From NCBI GenBank assembly GCA_916613615.1, contig OU744720.1, positions 72,319,338 to 72,383,337 of the forward strand: a stretch of DNA of 64,000 nt, in the 5' to 3' direction. The notes under the pieces are model-generated. The model saw nothing but the letters and a program-made list of their open reading frames with translations. It was not told the origin of the DNA and did not search any database. This stretch comes from Steromphala cineraria. Taxonomy: Eukaryota > Mollusca > Gastropoda > Trochida > Trochidae. The first letter of the stretch is position 1; each line of letters starts with the position of its first letter. Shown here in pieces: positions 33,246 to 47,127 of the stretch. The translations under genes and the position numbers were made by a program.

Positions 33246-35310
33246 ATACTTCCGTGCTTCAGATGTGCATTACAAATCTTCTGAAACATTCAACACTCAT
33301 ATTGTTTTCTCTTAGAAATGCCTTTCATTCATAAAAATTAAAAATGATGATAAACCATCAAGTGATATATAACTTTTCATTAACCACACATTGTTAACTA
33401 ACTATAAATATTTCATGTCAAATTGGAAAAGGCAGACATTTGTACGGTATTACTAACACAAAGTCCGACAATTGACCACCAAATCAAAGGTAAAGTTGCA
33501 ACCGTCGACTATTGTTCAAAGATCAAGGAACCCATTCATCTGTACAACTTGTCCACAATCAAAGGGTCCATACAGTATTGGATAGATACTTGATCGGGAA
33601 CACTCATTACTATTCTACTACACTCTCGCACAAAGTCTCGAAAGGGGCAAACGTGATAAGATTACAGGGAGGTAATCGAGTTATCAACGAGCATTGAAAC
33701 CACCGCAAAGAAAAAAGCGCGTAGTGAATGTACGTTGATTTCCTGAAGAGGGTTGTAGCTTAAAGGAAATCAGCGTAACAGAACACTTATGCTGTTGCCT
33801 TTGTTTGATACCCCAGAGGGGATTGCCAATTTGATCCTACACTTTAGCACTTGTCTTTTAACTGATTTACAATCAAAGAGTAGTTTTACTGTGTCCTCAT
33901 GTTGGATTTTACTGTTTCCTGTGGACTTATTTGGGCAGCATGTTTTATGTTTTCAGGAAATTTCTATTTAAAAGTTCGCTTTTGATAAAATTTGCCTTTT
34001 CAACTTTATTTGGTTTTGAGTTTGAATATCCAAATGCAATAGTTTTGAAGCTAATTGCTTTGCAATGCGGAAAGTATTCCGTGTGATAACTTACATGTAT
34101 GTCGTTGTTGGTTTCAATCTTTGAACAACTTCAGTAGTGCGACCTATGACAATCGACATGGCATCGACAAATATAAACCTAGGGTTTATTTGGAGATAAC
34201 TTAAAATTAAACTCTTAAAGAAGCATTACAATTATATGCGCAACAACATCGACAAAACTGATTTAGCTTGCCAGAGGCAAGAAATTTCCCTTTCTACCTT
34301 TTTACTCGCTATGGGGGTTAGATCTGCTGTGAGTGTTTCTCATTTGTTACGATAACACTAAACTGCATGTCCGATTTATCTTTTATAGAATATTGCAATT
34401 ATTACCGATTTTCATTTTGCAACTTTAAACAATATCACGTTAAATACATGGCACTGATATGATATAATGGTACTGTTATTAAGTATTTAGGTCTGAGAAG
34501 TCCGCAAACGTTTTTCAAAATATACCTTAACATATAACATAAGATTTTGAAAAGAAATATCAAATTCAAATGTCAGACAAATTTAATGTAATTCATATAA
34601 ATATATATTTAGATAAAATCTCATCTCGTGCTAAAGGAATTCAGTGACAATATATGTATATCAAATCCGAGAAATGCAGAAATATACGATGTTGAGAAAT
34701 GTAAAAAGGTCTCACCACATTGGAGCCTTCACGTGGTGTATGAAAGCCAATTCAGTCATCAGTTATCAGTTATTAGTCACGGATTCGTCTCCGGTTTCAA
34801 AGTTTTTTCGTGTGCCTACATTACATATTAGATAAAATTATTCCGGATAATTACTTATTTCTTTTGGTATTCCCACGTGACGCCTGTAAACCGAATTGAG
34901 ATTAATACAAGAATTGTAATCATGTTTAGACACAATGTAGTATTTCCCTCAAAACTCCAAATCTGCAATATATTTACGTGTATAAGAACGTTGCAAACAA
35001 TCACAAATACTTCGCATCAGCCCGATAGTCTCTTTATTTCATGTAATGGATGTTAACATTATGTGAAAGATTACTTTTTTTCAAACTTTATAATCCTTCT
35101 TTATAAGTCTACGGTCATGTAATACTGACCTTAAAGAAAGGTAATTTATCATCTTATCTCATCTTATGTATATATAGCATATTATTTTTGCAACTTTATC
35201 ACGCTTTGTATAAGAAAATGAGTACATGTTGGATGAAAAAAGGCCGGTATCACGAAGAGGATAAGAAAAATGAATGGTCGGTGAAGTAGGCACAGAAACT
35301 GCTTGGTAAA
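33246..35310. other. No gene recognised
   Basis: AT-rich DNA. A 13-bp stem hairpin with one mismatch lies at about 33731-33779 (TACGTTGATTTCC ... GGAAATCAGCGTA). Overlapping frames at 34628-34835 are unsupported. Confidence 0.5.
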
Positions 35311-35312
35311 TA

Positions 35313-35356
35313 CAGTCGAACTTGTGTTAGCGGCCACCTGCCTATAGCGGCCACCC
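35313..35356 (+). mobile_element. Single pogo/Tigger-like end, truncated
   Basis: TA then CAGTCGAACTTGTGTTAGCG, followed by two GCGGCCACC repeats, matches the style of pogo/Tigger TIRs with iterated subterminal motifs. No matching inverted end is visible within the next kilobase, so only one terminus survives. Confidence 0.5.
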
Positions 35357-35359
35357 TTA

Positions 35360-36487
35360 TGTCCTCCCGATCGATTTTACGTAGTTAATACGTATTGATA
35401 CATGTAATCGATGACTATATACAATTCTTCACTCAGTTCGATGATTATGATTAACAGTACATGACTCAGATTATTATACAATACAATTTAAAGACTTTAT
35501 TAAAAATAATATTACACGGACGGTAGCTCTGTATCCTCTAAAGATACAATGCGGGCATTTAAACGTTCTGTTAATTTGGTTTATTTGGTGTGGCCAGACT
35601 AACTTCGATCATGTAGATGGTGTATCGCAAGTCAATATGTATTTGATATTTATAAGAAATTCGGTGGTTATAAGATAGTTTGAAACCCCATTGTCTTCAT
35701 GGAGTTTTAACAGTTGATAAAATTGCAAAGGACTTTCTTATGTACCACGTGAATGAGGCGCCTACAAGTAACAAATAGTCATCTTTGCATTTACGACACT
35801 ACGGTTGTTTTTTTTATCTTGCAATAGTTGGCTAGTGTCCTGTGGTTTAGTTTATCTTCATACAAATCTGAGTGTTGTTTTTTAATTAACAAATGCTGAA
35901 CTAACCTAACTGAAAAAAATATCTTTTTACGTCCATGTCATCACATCACACGTATATATTTAATACTCCCCTGCTCTCATGGCTTCAAAATACTTTGAAA
36001 TTTATTGAAGTAGAAACTGTTCCAAACTGGTTTATTTAAAGACCACCAGAGGTTCATTAAGGTATTAAGCTTTGTGGAAAATCATTAACTTGGTTCTGTC
36101 AACGGAGTCTAACATTTGTATAACAGGACCAATTTCCTGTACACCATTGCGCGTATTGGGGCGACGGAACCAGTTTAGATCATCTCGTTACAAATCTCGA
36201 CAGGAATGAGATTAAAACAAGAATAGCAATTTCAGCCTCCTTCCAATCAGACAATTGAAGATTTAAAAATTTATTGTAAACGTTTCTTTAATTCATGTGA
36301 TGATCAACTTATTCAATCTTTATAGTATTTTGAGAGATAATGATTATTTCTAGTTTATGCATACGACATTGCATTAATGCACTTTCACTCTACTTGAATA
36401 ATGGTATTAAAATTGACTACTCTTCTATACAATATCATTTATTTGTTTAAATAAGAACAAGGACTAGCCAAGTCATTATATATAGAG
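35360..36487. other. No feature recognised
   Basis: AT-rich DNA without supported frames or repeats. Confidence 0.5.
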
Positions 36488-36629
36488 AATACTAAACGAC
36501 GTTCAGTTTAATACCATATTTATGAAACGAGTGGATGGTATTCGTATTTAACGAGCGAAAGCGAGTTAGATACCAATACTATCCACGAGTTTCATAAATA
36601 TGGTATTAAACTGAACGGAGTTTAGTATT
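36488..36629. mobile_element. 142-bp near-perfect palindrome (fold-back MITE-like)
   Basis: Two 64-bp arms (36488-36551 and 36566-36629) are reverse complements with only a few mismatches around a 14-bp centre (CGAGCGAAAGCGAG). The ends are AATACTAAAC/GTTTAGTATT. No clear target duplication is seen. A TTTATTACACTCT just outside (36635) recurs inverted as AGAGTGTAATAAA at 37661-37673, so the palindrome may belong to a larger structure of about 1.2 kb. Confidence 0.85.
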
Positions 36630-37680
36630 TTATTTATTACACTCTGTAAATTAATGATATAAAATGAAAATTATGTTAACTCTCCATTCTCGTAGTTGTG
36701 CGTAGGAATACAAATCTTACAATATGGACGGATAGCGTCATATTAGACTTTGAACAATGAACAAATAGGTCATGAGTAAGTCCGTTAATAACAGCTTTAA
36801 TTTTGAACAATACATATGGAAAACTCTCATTCAATTGTCTTTGTGTTATAGTTCGTTCAAACGCAAATTGTCGAGTTAACAAATACATCTGTCGCTAGAT
36901 TGTGTGAATGAATGTCAATTAAGTGATTGTGACGTCATCGGAATGTGCGTTTTCAAGCGCGATTCAGTAAGTTTGATCGCTAGTGTCAGTGGGAGGAACA
37001 CTGTCCTGTTTGCGATCCATGGTGCGGATAGATTGGGGAGTAGCCTCTTCAAATAAAAATTTCATCTAAATTCTAAAAACAAAAAGGACCGCTGCTTTGA
37101 ATGGCGAGTTCGTCGTTGAGTTGCCAAACTCTGCTAGGAGCTTAGGGCTTCAAGGGAGATAACTCTAAAACATTTTAGCGTTTCGACGAATTTGGACTTG
37201 TTGCCGATAAAGATAACATTACTAATGCTTACGGTTTCACCAAAAAAAAATGGACTGCTTTATCGAAATTCTGATGTAATGTCGCTGACATTTCAAGAAT
37301 CGACCGTAATCGGAATGGATGGCCTTGCCAGATCTACTATCGAATACCGACTTGACCCTGATTCCGAGGTCGTGTTTACATTTGAAGATGAATGTTGTGG
37401 AGGTATTTCTGATTCTTTGCATTGTTTCTCGGATATTTTAATCATTTACAAATAAACACGTTGTTAAAAATAATTTTACTTTTATCTCGTATATTTTTCG
37501 TTCGGACTGAGAACAATATTCTTAAGTCGCAATTTTGATTGACATCATCAACCGATATCTTGGCAGGAAAGTAGTTCCGGATGCGATCGCTTTCACGTGC
37601 AATGTTTCACAACAGTGTTGAATAACATGTCATTGTTTCACAACTACAGTATCTTCAACGAGAGTGTAATAAAAGTTATT
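36630..37680. other. Unclassified stretch, possible interior of a larger repeat
   Basis: It contains a CRE palindrome (TGACGTCA, about 36932), the mollusc-typical repeat motif CAAGGGAGATAACTC near 37153, and a frame at 37192-37455 without an ATG start that reads ...DPDSEVVFTFEDECCGG and meets a weak donor. An A9 run at about 37243 suggests a slipped frame. I cannot decide between a decayed coding repeat and an exon. Confidence 0.3.
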
Positions 37681-38985
37681 ATTTAATCTAAAGTGTGAAG
37701 TGCATGCATTTAATATCATAATCATAAATTTAAGGTGGTCAACATGTAACTATTTTATATTGATTTGGCAGACCGCAAAAGCGAACTATCGTGTTGGAAG
37801 TAATTTAAGTCTATGGTATATTTCACCTTAAAGAAGATTAGATAATTCTTCAATTATTGTGTTTTCTAATGATTATAACATTACGGTGTTTATGGGCAGA
37901 AAGGTAAAACACAGGTAACATTAAAATTCGTTTACTGGTTTTGAGGAACACTACATAATAATTATGTTAGTAACAGATAATTACAGGAATAAATGTGGTC
38001 CTGTTTACAGAAACACTGAACTTACAACGGAAACCAAGATATGTTTGATGAATCTAAGTGTTTACACATCATAATTATAATTATAATAATAGGTTTTACA
38101 GAAAAGTAACATATACTTTGCACTATATGTTACGTCAGTAGCTTTTTTAAATTTTGAAATGTTTATGTCACCATTATACCTATAAAGTAGGTTTATCGTG
38201 ATAAGGACATTACATTATAATGCCTGCCAAACAGGCAAACGTTTTCTACGCTTTGCTTTAATTAAAAATCTAATCTTTGCTGAAAAGTATAGTTATATTA
38301 CTGCAAGCATTCAGTATCCTCACAATAAAACGTTGCAGAATGGAATCATGATCGAAAATCGGACAATCTAACGCGACTGGCTCGCGCCCAAAAGATATTT
38401 TGCAAACATAGCAACTAACAGTTTTGAGAGTATGATGATTGCATATGTTATGTGACAGGTTTTCATGTAAGTGACGTGTGTTATTTCGGCTTCTTCACAT
38501 ACATCCGTCGTTGATTGGAATTCATGAAACATTAATTGTCATATTTGATATGTCATTTATAAGGCAAAATAAATAAACTTAATGTCCCTTAACAGCATGA
38601 TATATGTTTTGATATAATTGGTTTCATCGCATCAGGTGCTTTGTAATAGTTGGTAGTTTGGCTAAAAAACGGATAATTTTCACAGGGACGCTCAAACCGC
38701 GAATTATACCACGTCTCGTATAATGAATTAACAGTTTCAAAGTTTATGATCCAACTATTATCTCAAAGATTATAATGATACTGTGCAGTTATATAAATCA
38801 TTTAACGTTTTAAAATTACAACATATGACGTCCAATTACATTAAACATGGGTCGTATAGATGTGATAAATGTTTTTGCAAATGAATCACGACATGAGACA
38901 GTGTCTCTCAGCCTAGCATTGGGACAAAGTCATCATCTATCTCCCCAGAAGATAATGTAACTTTGGTTCGTCATTGAAAGCCCCC
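37681..38985. other. No feature recognised
   Basis: AT-rich DNA; no frames or repeats that I can support. Confidence 0.5.
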
Positions 38986-38989
38986 TTAA

Positions 38990-39345
38990 AGGGGCAGTAG
39001 CACGTTTTTTGATAATTTCATATTTTAAATTTTCTACTGATAATTGTAAGTTTATGCTAAATGTATTATTTTGACATTGTCAAAAATCCCATTACACAAG
39101 CCAATCATCCATAGTCAGAGGACAAAGTATGAAGTTTCACATAAAATCCATTGGCGGCCATTTTTTTTGAACACCTTTAATTCAATTTGTGTAAGAAAAA
39201 TGAATCGCATGGCTAAACTTTACTTTATATATTTGAATTATTACTGCTCCATTTATTTTAAATGCATTGTCTTTCAATTAGAACCATTTATTTTCATTTT
39301 CCTGACATCACCTTTCATTCCCCCTAAAAACGTGCTACTGCCCCT
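38990..39345 (+). mobile_element. TTAA MITE copy 8
   Basis: A full copy in forward orientation with TTAA at 38986-38989 and 39346-39349. An unsupported frame at 39071-39349 lies wholly inside it. Confidence 0.88.
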
Positions 39346-39349
39346 TTAA

Positions 39350-41705
39350 AAGATAGTAATACGAAATATTCTCATCCAAAGATGGTATCATATTTTCCGT
39401 TTCATGATATGTAATCTGCAATTTAGTCATTATTTTATCTTTTTTCCTCAAAGCATCATTATCAAAAATATCTAGTGTTAAACAATTCACTGTTATCGTT
39501 TATGCAGGTTTTATAATCTCAAGCATCAATATTTGATAATATTTTGGTTCAAAGAATCATCAAATATTTGATTATTGATATTTTGCGTACTTTTTCTAAC
39601 GTTAACTTTGATTAATTTTGATAAGATCCTCAAACACAAAACTATGATCATAGTGTATGGCTTTGTTCAAACCTTATTTCTGTCACGTTATTCATGTGAC
39701 TCCAACATCAGACTAGTACCCTTGGTTGGCGTCCAATGGTAAGGGAGGATAAGAAGGACTTCTTTGGTCTGAAACACGTATTGCCACCTTCAAATCAAGC
39801 ATTGAAGCACCTTATCTCTTAAGTTGTTGAAACGATTCATTTTACCGCAATGTGCAATATATAAGTGCAGACCTTATACTCTGATATGTAATAAGCAACT
39901 GCAGACTAATTCCCTCCCCCTATTTCCCAGTCTGCCAGCGTACAAGGGTCAGGGGTCCGAAATGCTATCAACTGACCACTGCGAAGGGTCAGCGGGTGAT
40001 CAGACGGACACTATGAACCACGGTAGGGGGGCTACAAATTTAGATGGACTAGGCAGATCCTATTTGCTTCTGTATTTCTCAATGTCGTAGAGGACAGAAG
40101 CGATATAGGTCAGTGGATAGAAGATTACCTACAAGTCATATACCTAATATAGTGACGATCCATCGTGTTTACTTGTCATCATTCATCAGATCTCATCGAT
40201 ACGGCTTCGTGTTACTGGATCAGTATGTCTGCAAATCACATCAGTCTTGATCGCGTTGTTTCCTAAATGCAGTATGATTCCTGTAGTGTAACGTTCTTTA
40301 TGGTCACTGCTTAAACATCATTGGTTTGCTTCCATGTGGAATTAATTGGATTTGTTGTCACGTCATACTTCATTACAACATTGTGTTAACTCTTGAAGTT
40401 CAATGTCTAATTCAATTGACTTCAAATGGATTTGTCTGGCTTCACAATGTTTGATGAACGATAAATTTAGAGAAAATGTACGACTTTGAGTCATACACAT
40501 ACACCTATATATGCACCTCCGGGTCATAAAGTTTATGTATTTTGGTATATATTTCCCTTCCTCATTGTCTATCCATTTCGGTCCTCTTTCTTGTGCACTG
40601 ATTTTTTTTCAATGTTTTTGGAACTCATACATTTTATTTTTATTTCTCAGATCAGTTTACTTATACCGAAAACATAATGAAAAACAACGTGAATTATTTT
40701 ATTATGATTTGTTTAATATCAACTTAAGTATAATTTAAAAATATTTCAGAGAGATAATAATGTATTGACCCTATTGAGATTTCTGCTAATTAGCATACTA
40801 TAGATTGTATCAGAAATATTTTGACAGTTTGAACTTGTAAAAATGAAAGGATTTGTGCTTCAGTAAAGATATATATTTCGGAGGATTTTACAAAAACTGT
40901 CTGCAACGAGTACTTAGCATTCACATTTCAATAATTTCAATAATAAGTGATCTCAAGAACTCATTTTATCTTTATTGCCTTGAATAAAAGAGATGATGAC
41001 CCTTTAGGTTTATTTTGTTACATACATGGTCCATTCAAAATGTATTTAAAATCATTTTGATAAATAGACCTTTGCATTTATTGCAAAATCTCATGCATAA
41101 ATTTATTCGTTCATTAACTGAAAAATTCTAAAATTTATATCTAAAGTTGCTAAGTCACTTGTATTCGATTTTCTTACTGTTTGTGTGTTGACGATGCTAC
41201 TTAGCAGAAATTCTGTCATGTCGAATTTTACATGACATAAAAATACTTTATACTGTTATTTAATAACTCAAAAATTCAATTTTGCTTCGGAACAATATAT
41301 TATGAATATTATGTTGCACGTTCAGTCGCCTTACAAATACAACACTCAATTTCGCAATGTGAATGCTGACGGTAAAAGGTATTGACTTGCAAATCCATAA
41401 ACATTTAAGACAACATTATTGTAACAAACGGGAAACAAGAGCCGGATAATTAGGAAACAAGCAAGTTTACTGCCCAATTGCTGCTGAAATACCACGTACA
41501 AGTCCGAATCGCTACAGAGGCTTTGTTTCACTGCTATTAAACCCACTTAACGTTTCTAACGTTAAACCAGTGGTGACAGGAATAAGCTTTTCTGTTCTGT
41601 TCAATCTTTCGATGTTTTGATTTTAGTGTATTTTTCAACGAAATATCGTTTTAAAGCATTATTGCAAATGTTTAACAATATCTAAAAGTCGAGGAGTTAA
41701 AGAGT
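39350..41705. other. No gene recognised
   Basis: AT-rich. Frames at 39824-40090, 40486-40738 and minus 41346-41546 lack domains or a clear splice context. Confidence 0.5.
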
Positions 41706-41709
41706 TTTT

Positions 41710-43016
41710 TAGTTCATCAGGTCTGAAAGACCCGATGGGCTTATGGCATGGCATGGCGTCCGGCGTCCGTCCATCCGTCCATCCGTCCATCCGTAAACTT
41801 TTCACATTTTCGACTTCTTCTCCAGAACCAATGACTCCAGAGAGCTCAAATTTGATGTGTAGACTCCTTGGCCAATGAGGATTCTAAATTGTAGATTTCA
41901 TGACCTCATGACCCCAAATGGGGTCACAGGGGTCAAAACCTTAAAAACCTATTTTCATCTTCTTCTCCAGTTCCAAAAGGTCTAGAGAGCTGAAAAGTTG
42001 TGTGTAGACTCCTTGGCCAATGAGGATTCTAAATTGTAGATTTCATGACCTCATGACCTCATGACCCCAATTGGGGTCACAGGGGTCAAAACCTTAAAAA
42101 CCTATTTTCATCTTCTTCTCCAGTTCCAAAAGGTCTAGATAGCTAAAATGTTGTGTGTAGACTCCTTGGCCAATGGGGATTCTAAATTGTAGATTTCATG
42201 ACCTCATGACCCCAATTGGGGTCACAGGGGTCAAAACCTTAAAAACCTATTTTCATCTTCTTCTCCAGTTCCAAAAGGTCTAGAGAGCTAAAAAGTTGTG
42301 TGTAGACTCCTTGGCCAATGGGGATTTTAAATTGTAGATTTCATGACCTCATGACCCCAATTGGGGTCACAATGGGTCAAAACCTTAAAAACCTATTTTC
42401 ATCTTCTTCTCCAGATCCAAAAGGTCGAGAGAGCTAAAAAGTTGTATGTAGACTCCTTGGCCAATGAGAATTCTAAATTTTAGGTTTGGTTACCCCTTGA
42501 CCCCAATTGGGGTCACAGGGGTCAAAACCTTAAAAACCTATTTTACTCCATCACCTCCAGTTCCAAAAGTTCTAGAGAGCTAAAAAGTTGTGTGTAGACT
42601 CCTTGGCCAATGAGGATTCTAAATTTTAGGTTTGGTTACCCCTTGACCCCAATTGGGGTAAAAGGGGTCAAAGCCTTAAAAACATATTTTACTCCTTCTT
42701 CTCCAGTTTCAAAATGTCTAGAGAGCTGAAAAGTTGTGTGTAGACTCCTGGGCAAATGGAAATTCTAAATTATAGGTTTGGTGACCCCATGACCCCAAAT
42801 GATGTCACAGGGGTCACAACCTTCAAAACCTATTTTCATCTTCTCCTCCAGTTCCAAATGGTCTAGAGAGCTAAAAAGTTGTGTGTAGACTCCTTGGCCA
42901 ATGGGGATTCAAACTTGTAAATTTTGTGACCCAAAGACCCTAAATGGAGTTACAGGGGTCAAAACCTTTTTCCATCAAAAGTCTGATGAGCTACAGAGCC
43001 CATGGCTCTATTTTTG
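41710..43016 (-). mobile_element. Helitron-like non-autonomous element 1 with eight 146-bp units
   Basis: The left end is TAGTTCATCAGG overlapping the hairpin GGTCTGAAAGACC (41720-41732); the right end is TCTGATGAGCTA followed by the palindrome AGAGCCCATGGCTCT (42995-43009). Inside are a (CCGTCCAT)n run (about 41764-41795) and eight direct units of about 146 bp, each with TCTCCAG, GGTCTAGAGAGCT, TGTGTAGACTCCTTGGCCAA and GGGGTCACAGGGGTCAAAACC. It has no coding capacity. Inverted ends, end hairpins and an internal variable-number tandem array resemble Helentron-associated (HINE/DINE-like) elements and mollusc pearl-type repeats. Orientation is opposite to the copies at 54.5 and 60.1 kb. Confidence 0.8.
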
Positions 43017-43017
43017 T

Positions 43018-44617
43018 TTTTTTTATTAATGGCGGTTTAGAGTCTTGGTTGATGAATATAAGATCTATTTATATCGATGATTTAAACAACTTTATGATTC
43101 TGTGAAAGCTACGTTTCTACTTACGACTTTAACCCCGAATTCGTTCGACCTTTGTATTTAAAGCGTTATTAGCAAGGTTGTTATAAATGATTACAACGAA
43201 CGAACATCTTTAAGAGTACTTTGACGGAGTATGAACACACATGTTCGTCAAGAGAACAGAATCAAAATATAACGGAGTATGAACGCATATGTCTGTTAAG
43301 AGCAAAATGAACCAGGATCTATCACGATGGTTGCCAAATTAGGTAAAATTTATTTGTTTTTACTTGCGTTTTTACCTTCTTGTATACGGTTATGTTTTAA
43401 CAATTACAAATAACCAGAGACAACCGTTTTCCATGTAGGATTGTGCAAAGACCAAGTTTAGCGTTTGCGCATATATGAAAGTAACCAGGTTCACTGTGCA
43501 CGAACAAACTAAGCGCTGTCTGGCAATGACTTTCTCTCGCTTCGATTTGAAATAATTTCGATGTGTATATTGTTAAAAAAATTCCAAATAGACATAAATG
43601 TCTTCACACTGTTATAAATTCAATTGCTCACGTACATTATACTCTGCTTTTCGAGTTCTTTTTCGGGCCCACTGCCCACAAAGGCTTTCGTTGATGGTCA
43701 ATTGATTAATTGTAACAGCAACTGTGAAATTGACAACAAATTTTATGAACGAACTTGATAGAAATAGTATTTTGTAACACGCATTTATAACTGAATGACA
43801 ACATGAATTTGTAATTATTTTATGTATTTGAGTCACCTTAGGTATCAAAGAACATGCAATAGGTATTGGTATTGTACATTTCTCGTGACAGTTACTTGAT
43901 AAAACGTTAACCTAATGAAGATACTAAAGCTTACATGATAAACGTACATTTTGATAGTTATTACAAGGTGTAGAAATGGCGCATTTTACTCTCCTAAACT
44001 CATGATATTTTTTAGCGACATTTATACAACTGACTGAACAAAGGTTGGAAAACGATAAAATATTTATATAGATTTTGTTCCAAGTTCAGAAATTTTGTTA
44101 AGAGTGCTTTAGTTGTAATATTTATTCAAACATCAATAAATAATCAACTACAATTGTGAACTACTTTGCAATGTTCCGATGTGTATTTGCAATGTATTAC
44201 AAGTTTACAACTACTATCTAGAGCTAATTCCCTTGTTAAGAATTCTTATATTATTTCAAATTGAGTACAGATTGAAATGTATGCCTTAGACGGAACGTAG
44301 TTTTGTAATTTGCTAAATCTGTATTTCGAATTTCAGCTGTTTTCTCTAATTTGTATCTTCTCTTTTTGTCAGTATTAATGGTTAACATACAAAGGGCACA
44401 GACAACGAGAATTGCAAAAATACTGATAAGATAACATCCGTAAAACTTGTAATTGGACTACGGGGGCGGGACATATCTATCTAATATGGCTGGATGCAGT
44501 TATTTGTAGGGCAAGAGGCACGTTATATTGTTCATGTTTTCTTGTACAATATATTTTATCTATCTGCATGTATGCATTTTATATAAATGATTATTCAAAC
44601 TGAATGAAAACTTAAGC
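43018..44617. other. No gene recognised
   Basis: AT-rich. The minus-strand frame at 43612-43848 is unsupported. A short direct repeat (ACGGAGTATGAACRCA) occurs twice at about 43225-43290. Confidence 0.5.
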
Positions 44618-44621
44618 TTAA

Positions 44622-44971
44622 AGGGGCAGTAGCATGTTTAGGGGGAATATAAGGTGATGTCGGGAAAATGAAAATAAATAATTCCAATTGAAAGACAATG
44701 TATTAAAACTAAATGGAGTAATAATTCAAATATATGATGTAAAGTTCAGCCATGAGATTCCCTTTTCTTACGCAAAATGAATTAAAGGTGTTCAAACAAA
44801 ATAGCCGCCCATGGATTTTAGTTGAATCTTCATACTTTGCCCTCTGACTGTGGATAATTGGTTTGTGTTATAAGATTTTTGACACTTTCAAAATAATAAA
44901 TTTAGCATTAACGTACAATTAACAGTGAACAAAAATAAATATAAACTTGTCAAAAACGTGCTACTGCCCCT
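44622..44971 (-). mobile_element. TTAA MITE copy 9
   Basis: A full copy in reverse orientation with TTAA at 44618-44621 and 44972-44975. Confidence 0.88.
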
Positions 44972-44975
44972 TTAA

Positions 44976-47127
44976 GACCTGAGAATTCATTTTGTGATTT
45001 TAATGAATATGGAATTGGCACATACATGTATACGTTATAATTGTAAAATTAAATTCAGTATGCATTTAAAAACTCAAATAAGTAAACATTCACCATCAAG
45101 ATGCTCCTCAGTCTTAACATATAAAATGTTAATCCGTATGTGCATGTAAGTATGAATTGGAAATATCATGACAAAATATGTTTGCATACTTGACATACTG
45201 TAATTAAACCTTAAAAGCTCAACTTAGTCGTGATATTTTGTGATATATTTTGATATCCTCAACCCTTAATTCAATGGACCACTATACCAGCTGATTGCAA
45301 AACAGAACATACCTTGATCTCAGGTGTGTCAAGGTATACTATGACAAAGGAACTACTTTAACTACAATTGCCACCTGGTGCACGTCAAGAATGCTGTGAC
45401 TATACTGTTGTACATGTGTACACGAGGTAGTGCTTACTCGGTAGTTATTATTGATATTAGCTTATATCTTTTGATATATATTTCCAGTTTAAATGAATAA
45501 CAAATTTATAGAGCCCGGATGTTTGTGATCACGTATTTAGATAAGGACTCTGTAGTTACCGATATACTGATGTAAGGACTCGTTTGTTACCGATAATTAT
45601 ATCACTATCATACTTGCAGCCCTAATCTACTTTTGGTATTTTATGATTAAGGCAGATCTAAATTAATGCAAGTGTTACGAGCTTTGATCGATTTTTGTCT
45701 TATCGGGGAAGCAAACTGTTTTTCTGATTTACTGCACATTCATCGCCGTTACAACAATGATCACCAATGAGATTTAGTAGGCATGTCATAACAGCGCTAT
45801 TGCATGTGATTCACAATGTAGGCACTGGATATCAGTTCAATATATTTGGTATGGAATTTGCAATTTTATTTGCAACAGGACAGTAGAGCCTTTCATTCCT
45901 CTCCGATTTTTTAAACACCTTTAGTGTTATTTAAATGGTTCGTGGAAGATTTCCACAACGATTTGAAGTTTTTATCTAGAAAATAAAAATTTCACTAGTT
46001 TTAATTTCTGCTGCAATTTCCCCGAAAGGCTTCTCAAAGTTTTCCTAGGATATCAAAATTTCATTATCATTTTTTTTTAATTTATCCAAATTTTGATTAA
46101 AACGTTGAAGATAGATATAACATAACTTTCGTTCACAATTTACCGTTCATAATTGAAGCTTACATCAGTATATCCGCTTTTCTTGTTACATTTTATAACT
46201 ACATCGTAAGCAATAGTGCTGAGTTTGATAAACGATATCGTGTTGATGTATACGTATCTGGTTAGGTAATGGTCTGTCGTTGACAGTAATCAGTATGTTA
46301 GTTGAAGTCAACAGTCGGTGAACGTTGAGAGTAGTCAAACTGTTCGCTGGCTTAATTGAGTGTGGGTTTACAAACTGTTTAGCTATTAACAAATGTCGTC
46401 ATAGCATGTTGACACCGATTACCTCGTGAGAGTGAGTAAAACGCGTTATTCACTATCAGTCGCGTAACGTTTAGCGGATACCGGTGCCAAGAAAGCCATC
46501 TGTTAAAGGAACACACAGACCAAAGCATCTACCTTCACTCACTGTACTGTTATATAAGTTGTCTAACAAATACCAATTTAAAAAACAATGAAAACGCGAA
46601 ACGCCTCCATTCCACATTTTTTTGGATAAGTGTTTTTCAAAGCAACGAATATAATTTTTAATCAAAACCTCGACAATAGTAACAATTTCAGATACTTAAA
46701 TCCCAAATTTATATATTTTCAGAATAAGAATGACAGAGACGTTACTTAAGTTTATTATTGATATTTCTTCAAATGAAGAGAATCTATCAACTGGTGGTAT
46801 AGTTATCTGCAGGTTAAGGTTGCATTATTTCACAAAAGGTTGTGATTTTAAAAAATGGATACCTGATTTACGACAGCATATCCTCATTGATGGTCCATTT
46901 TTTTACGAGCATCCTTTAAATTGAAAGAGTTACTAAAATGAATAGGATAAATAGGCCTATCTCCAATCCAACTTTTGTCTAAGCAAGTATGTTGAAGTTA
47001 GTACTGAGATTTTAATACCGATGACAATTTCTCCCGCAAGGTCAGGCTAGTCTCTGTCATTGGCTGATACAAACCTTGCTGTTCAACACCACTTCTTGTT
47101 TAGGGTGCACCTTCACTATATAGCGAT
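44976..47127. other. No gene recognised
   Basis: AT-rich. Short frames at 46186-46392 and 46471-46665 (minus) and 46730-46924 (plus) have no recognisable content. Confidence 0.5.

Noticed and set aside
39824..40090. 88-codon ORF with GC-richer middle
   Set aside because: No domain, splice sites or signal peptide; not convincing as an exon.
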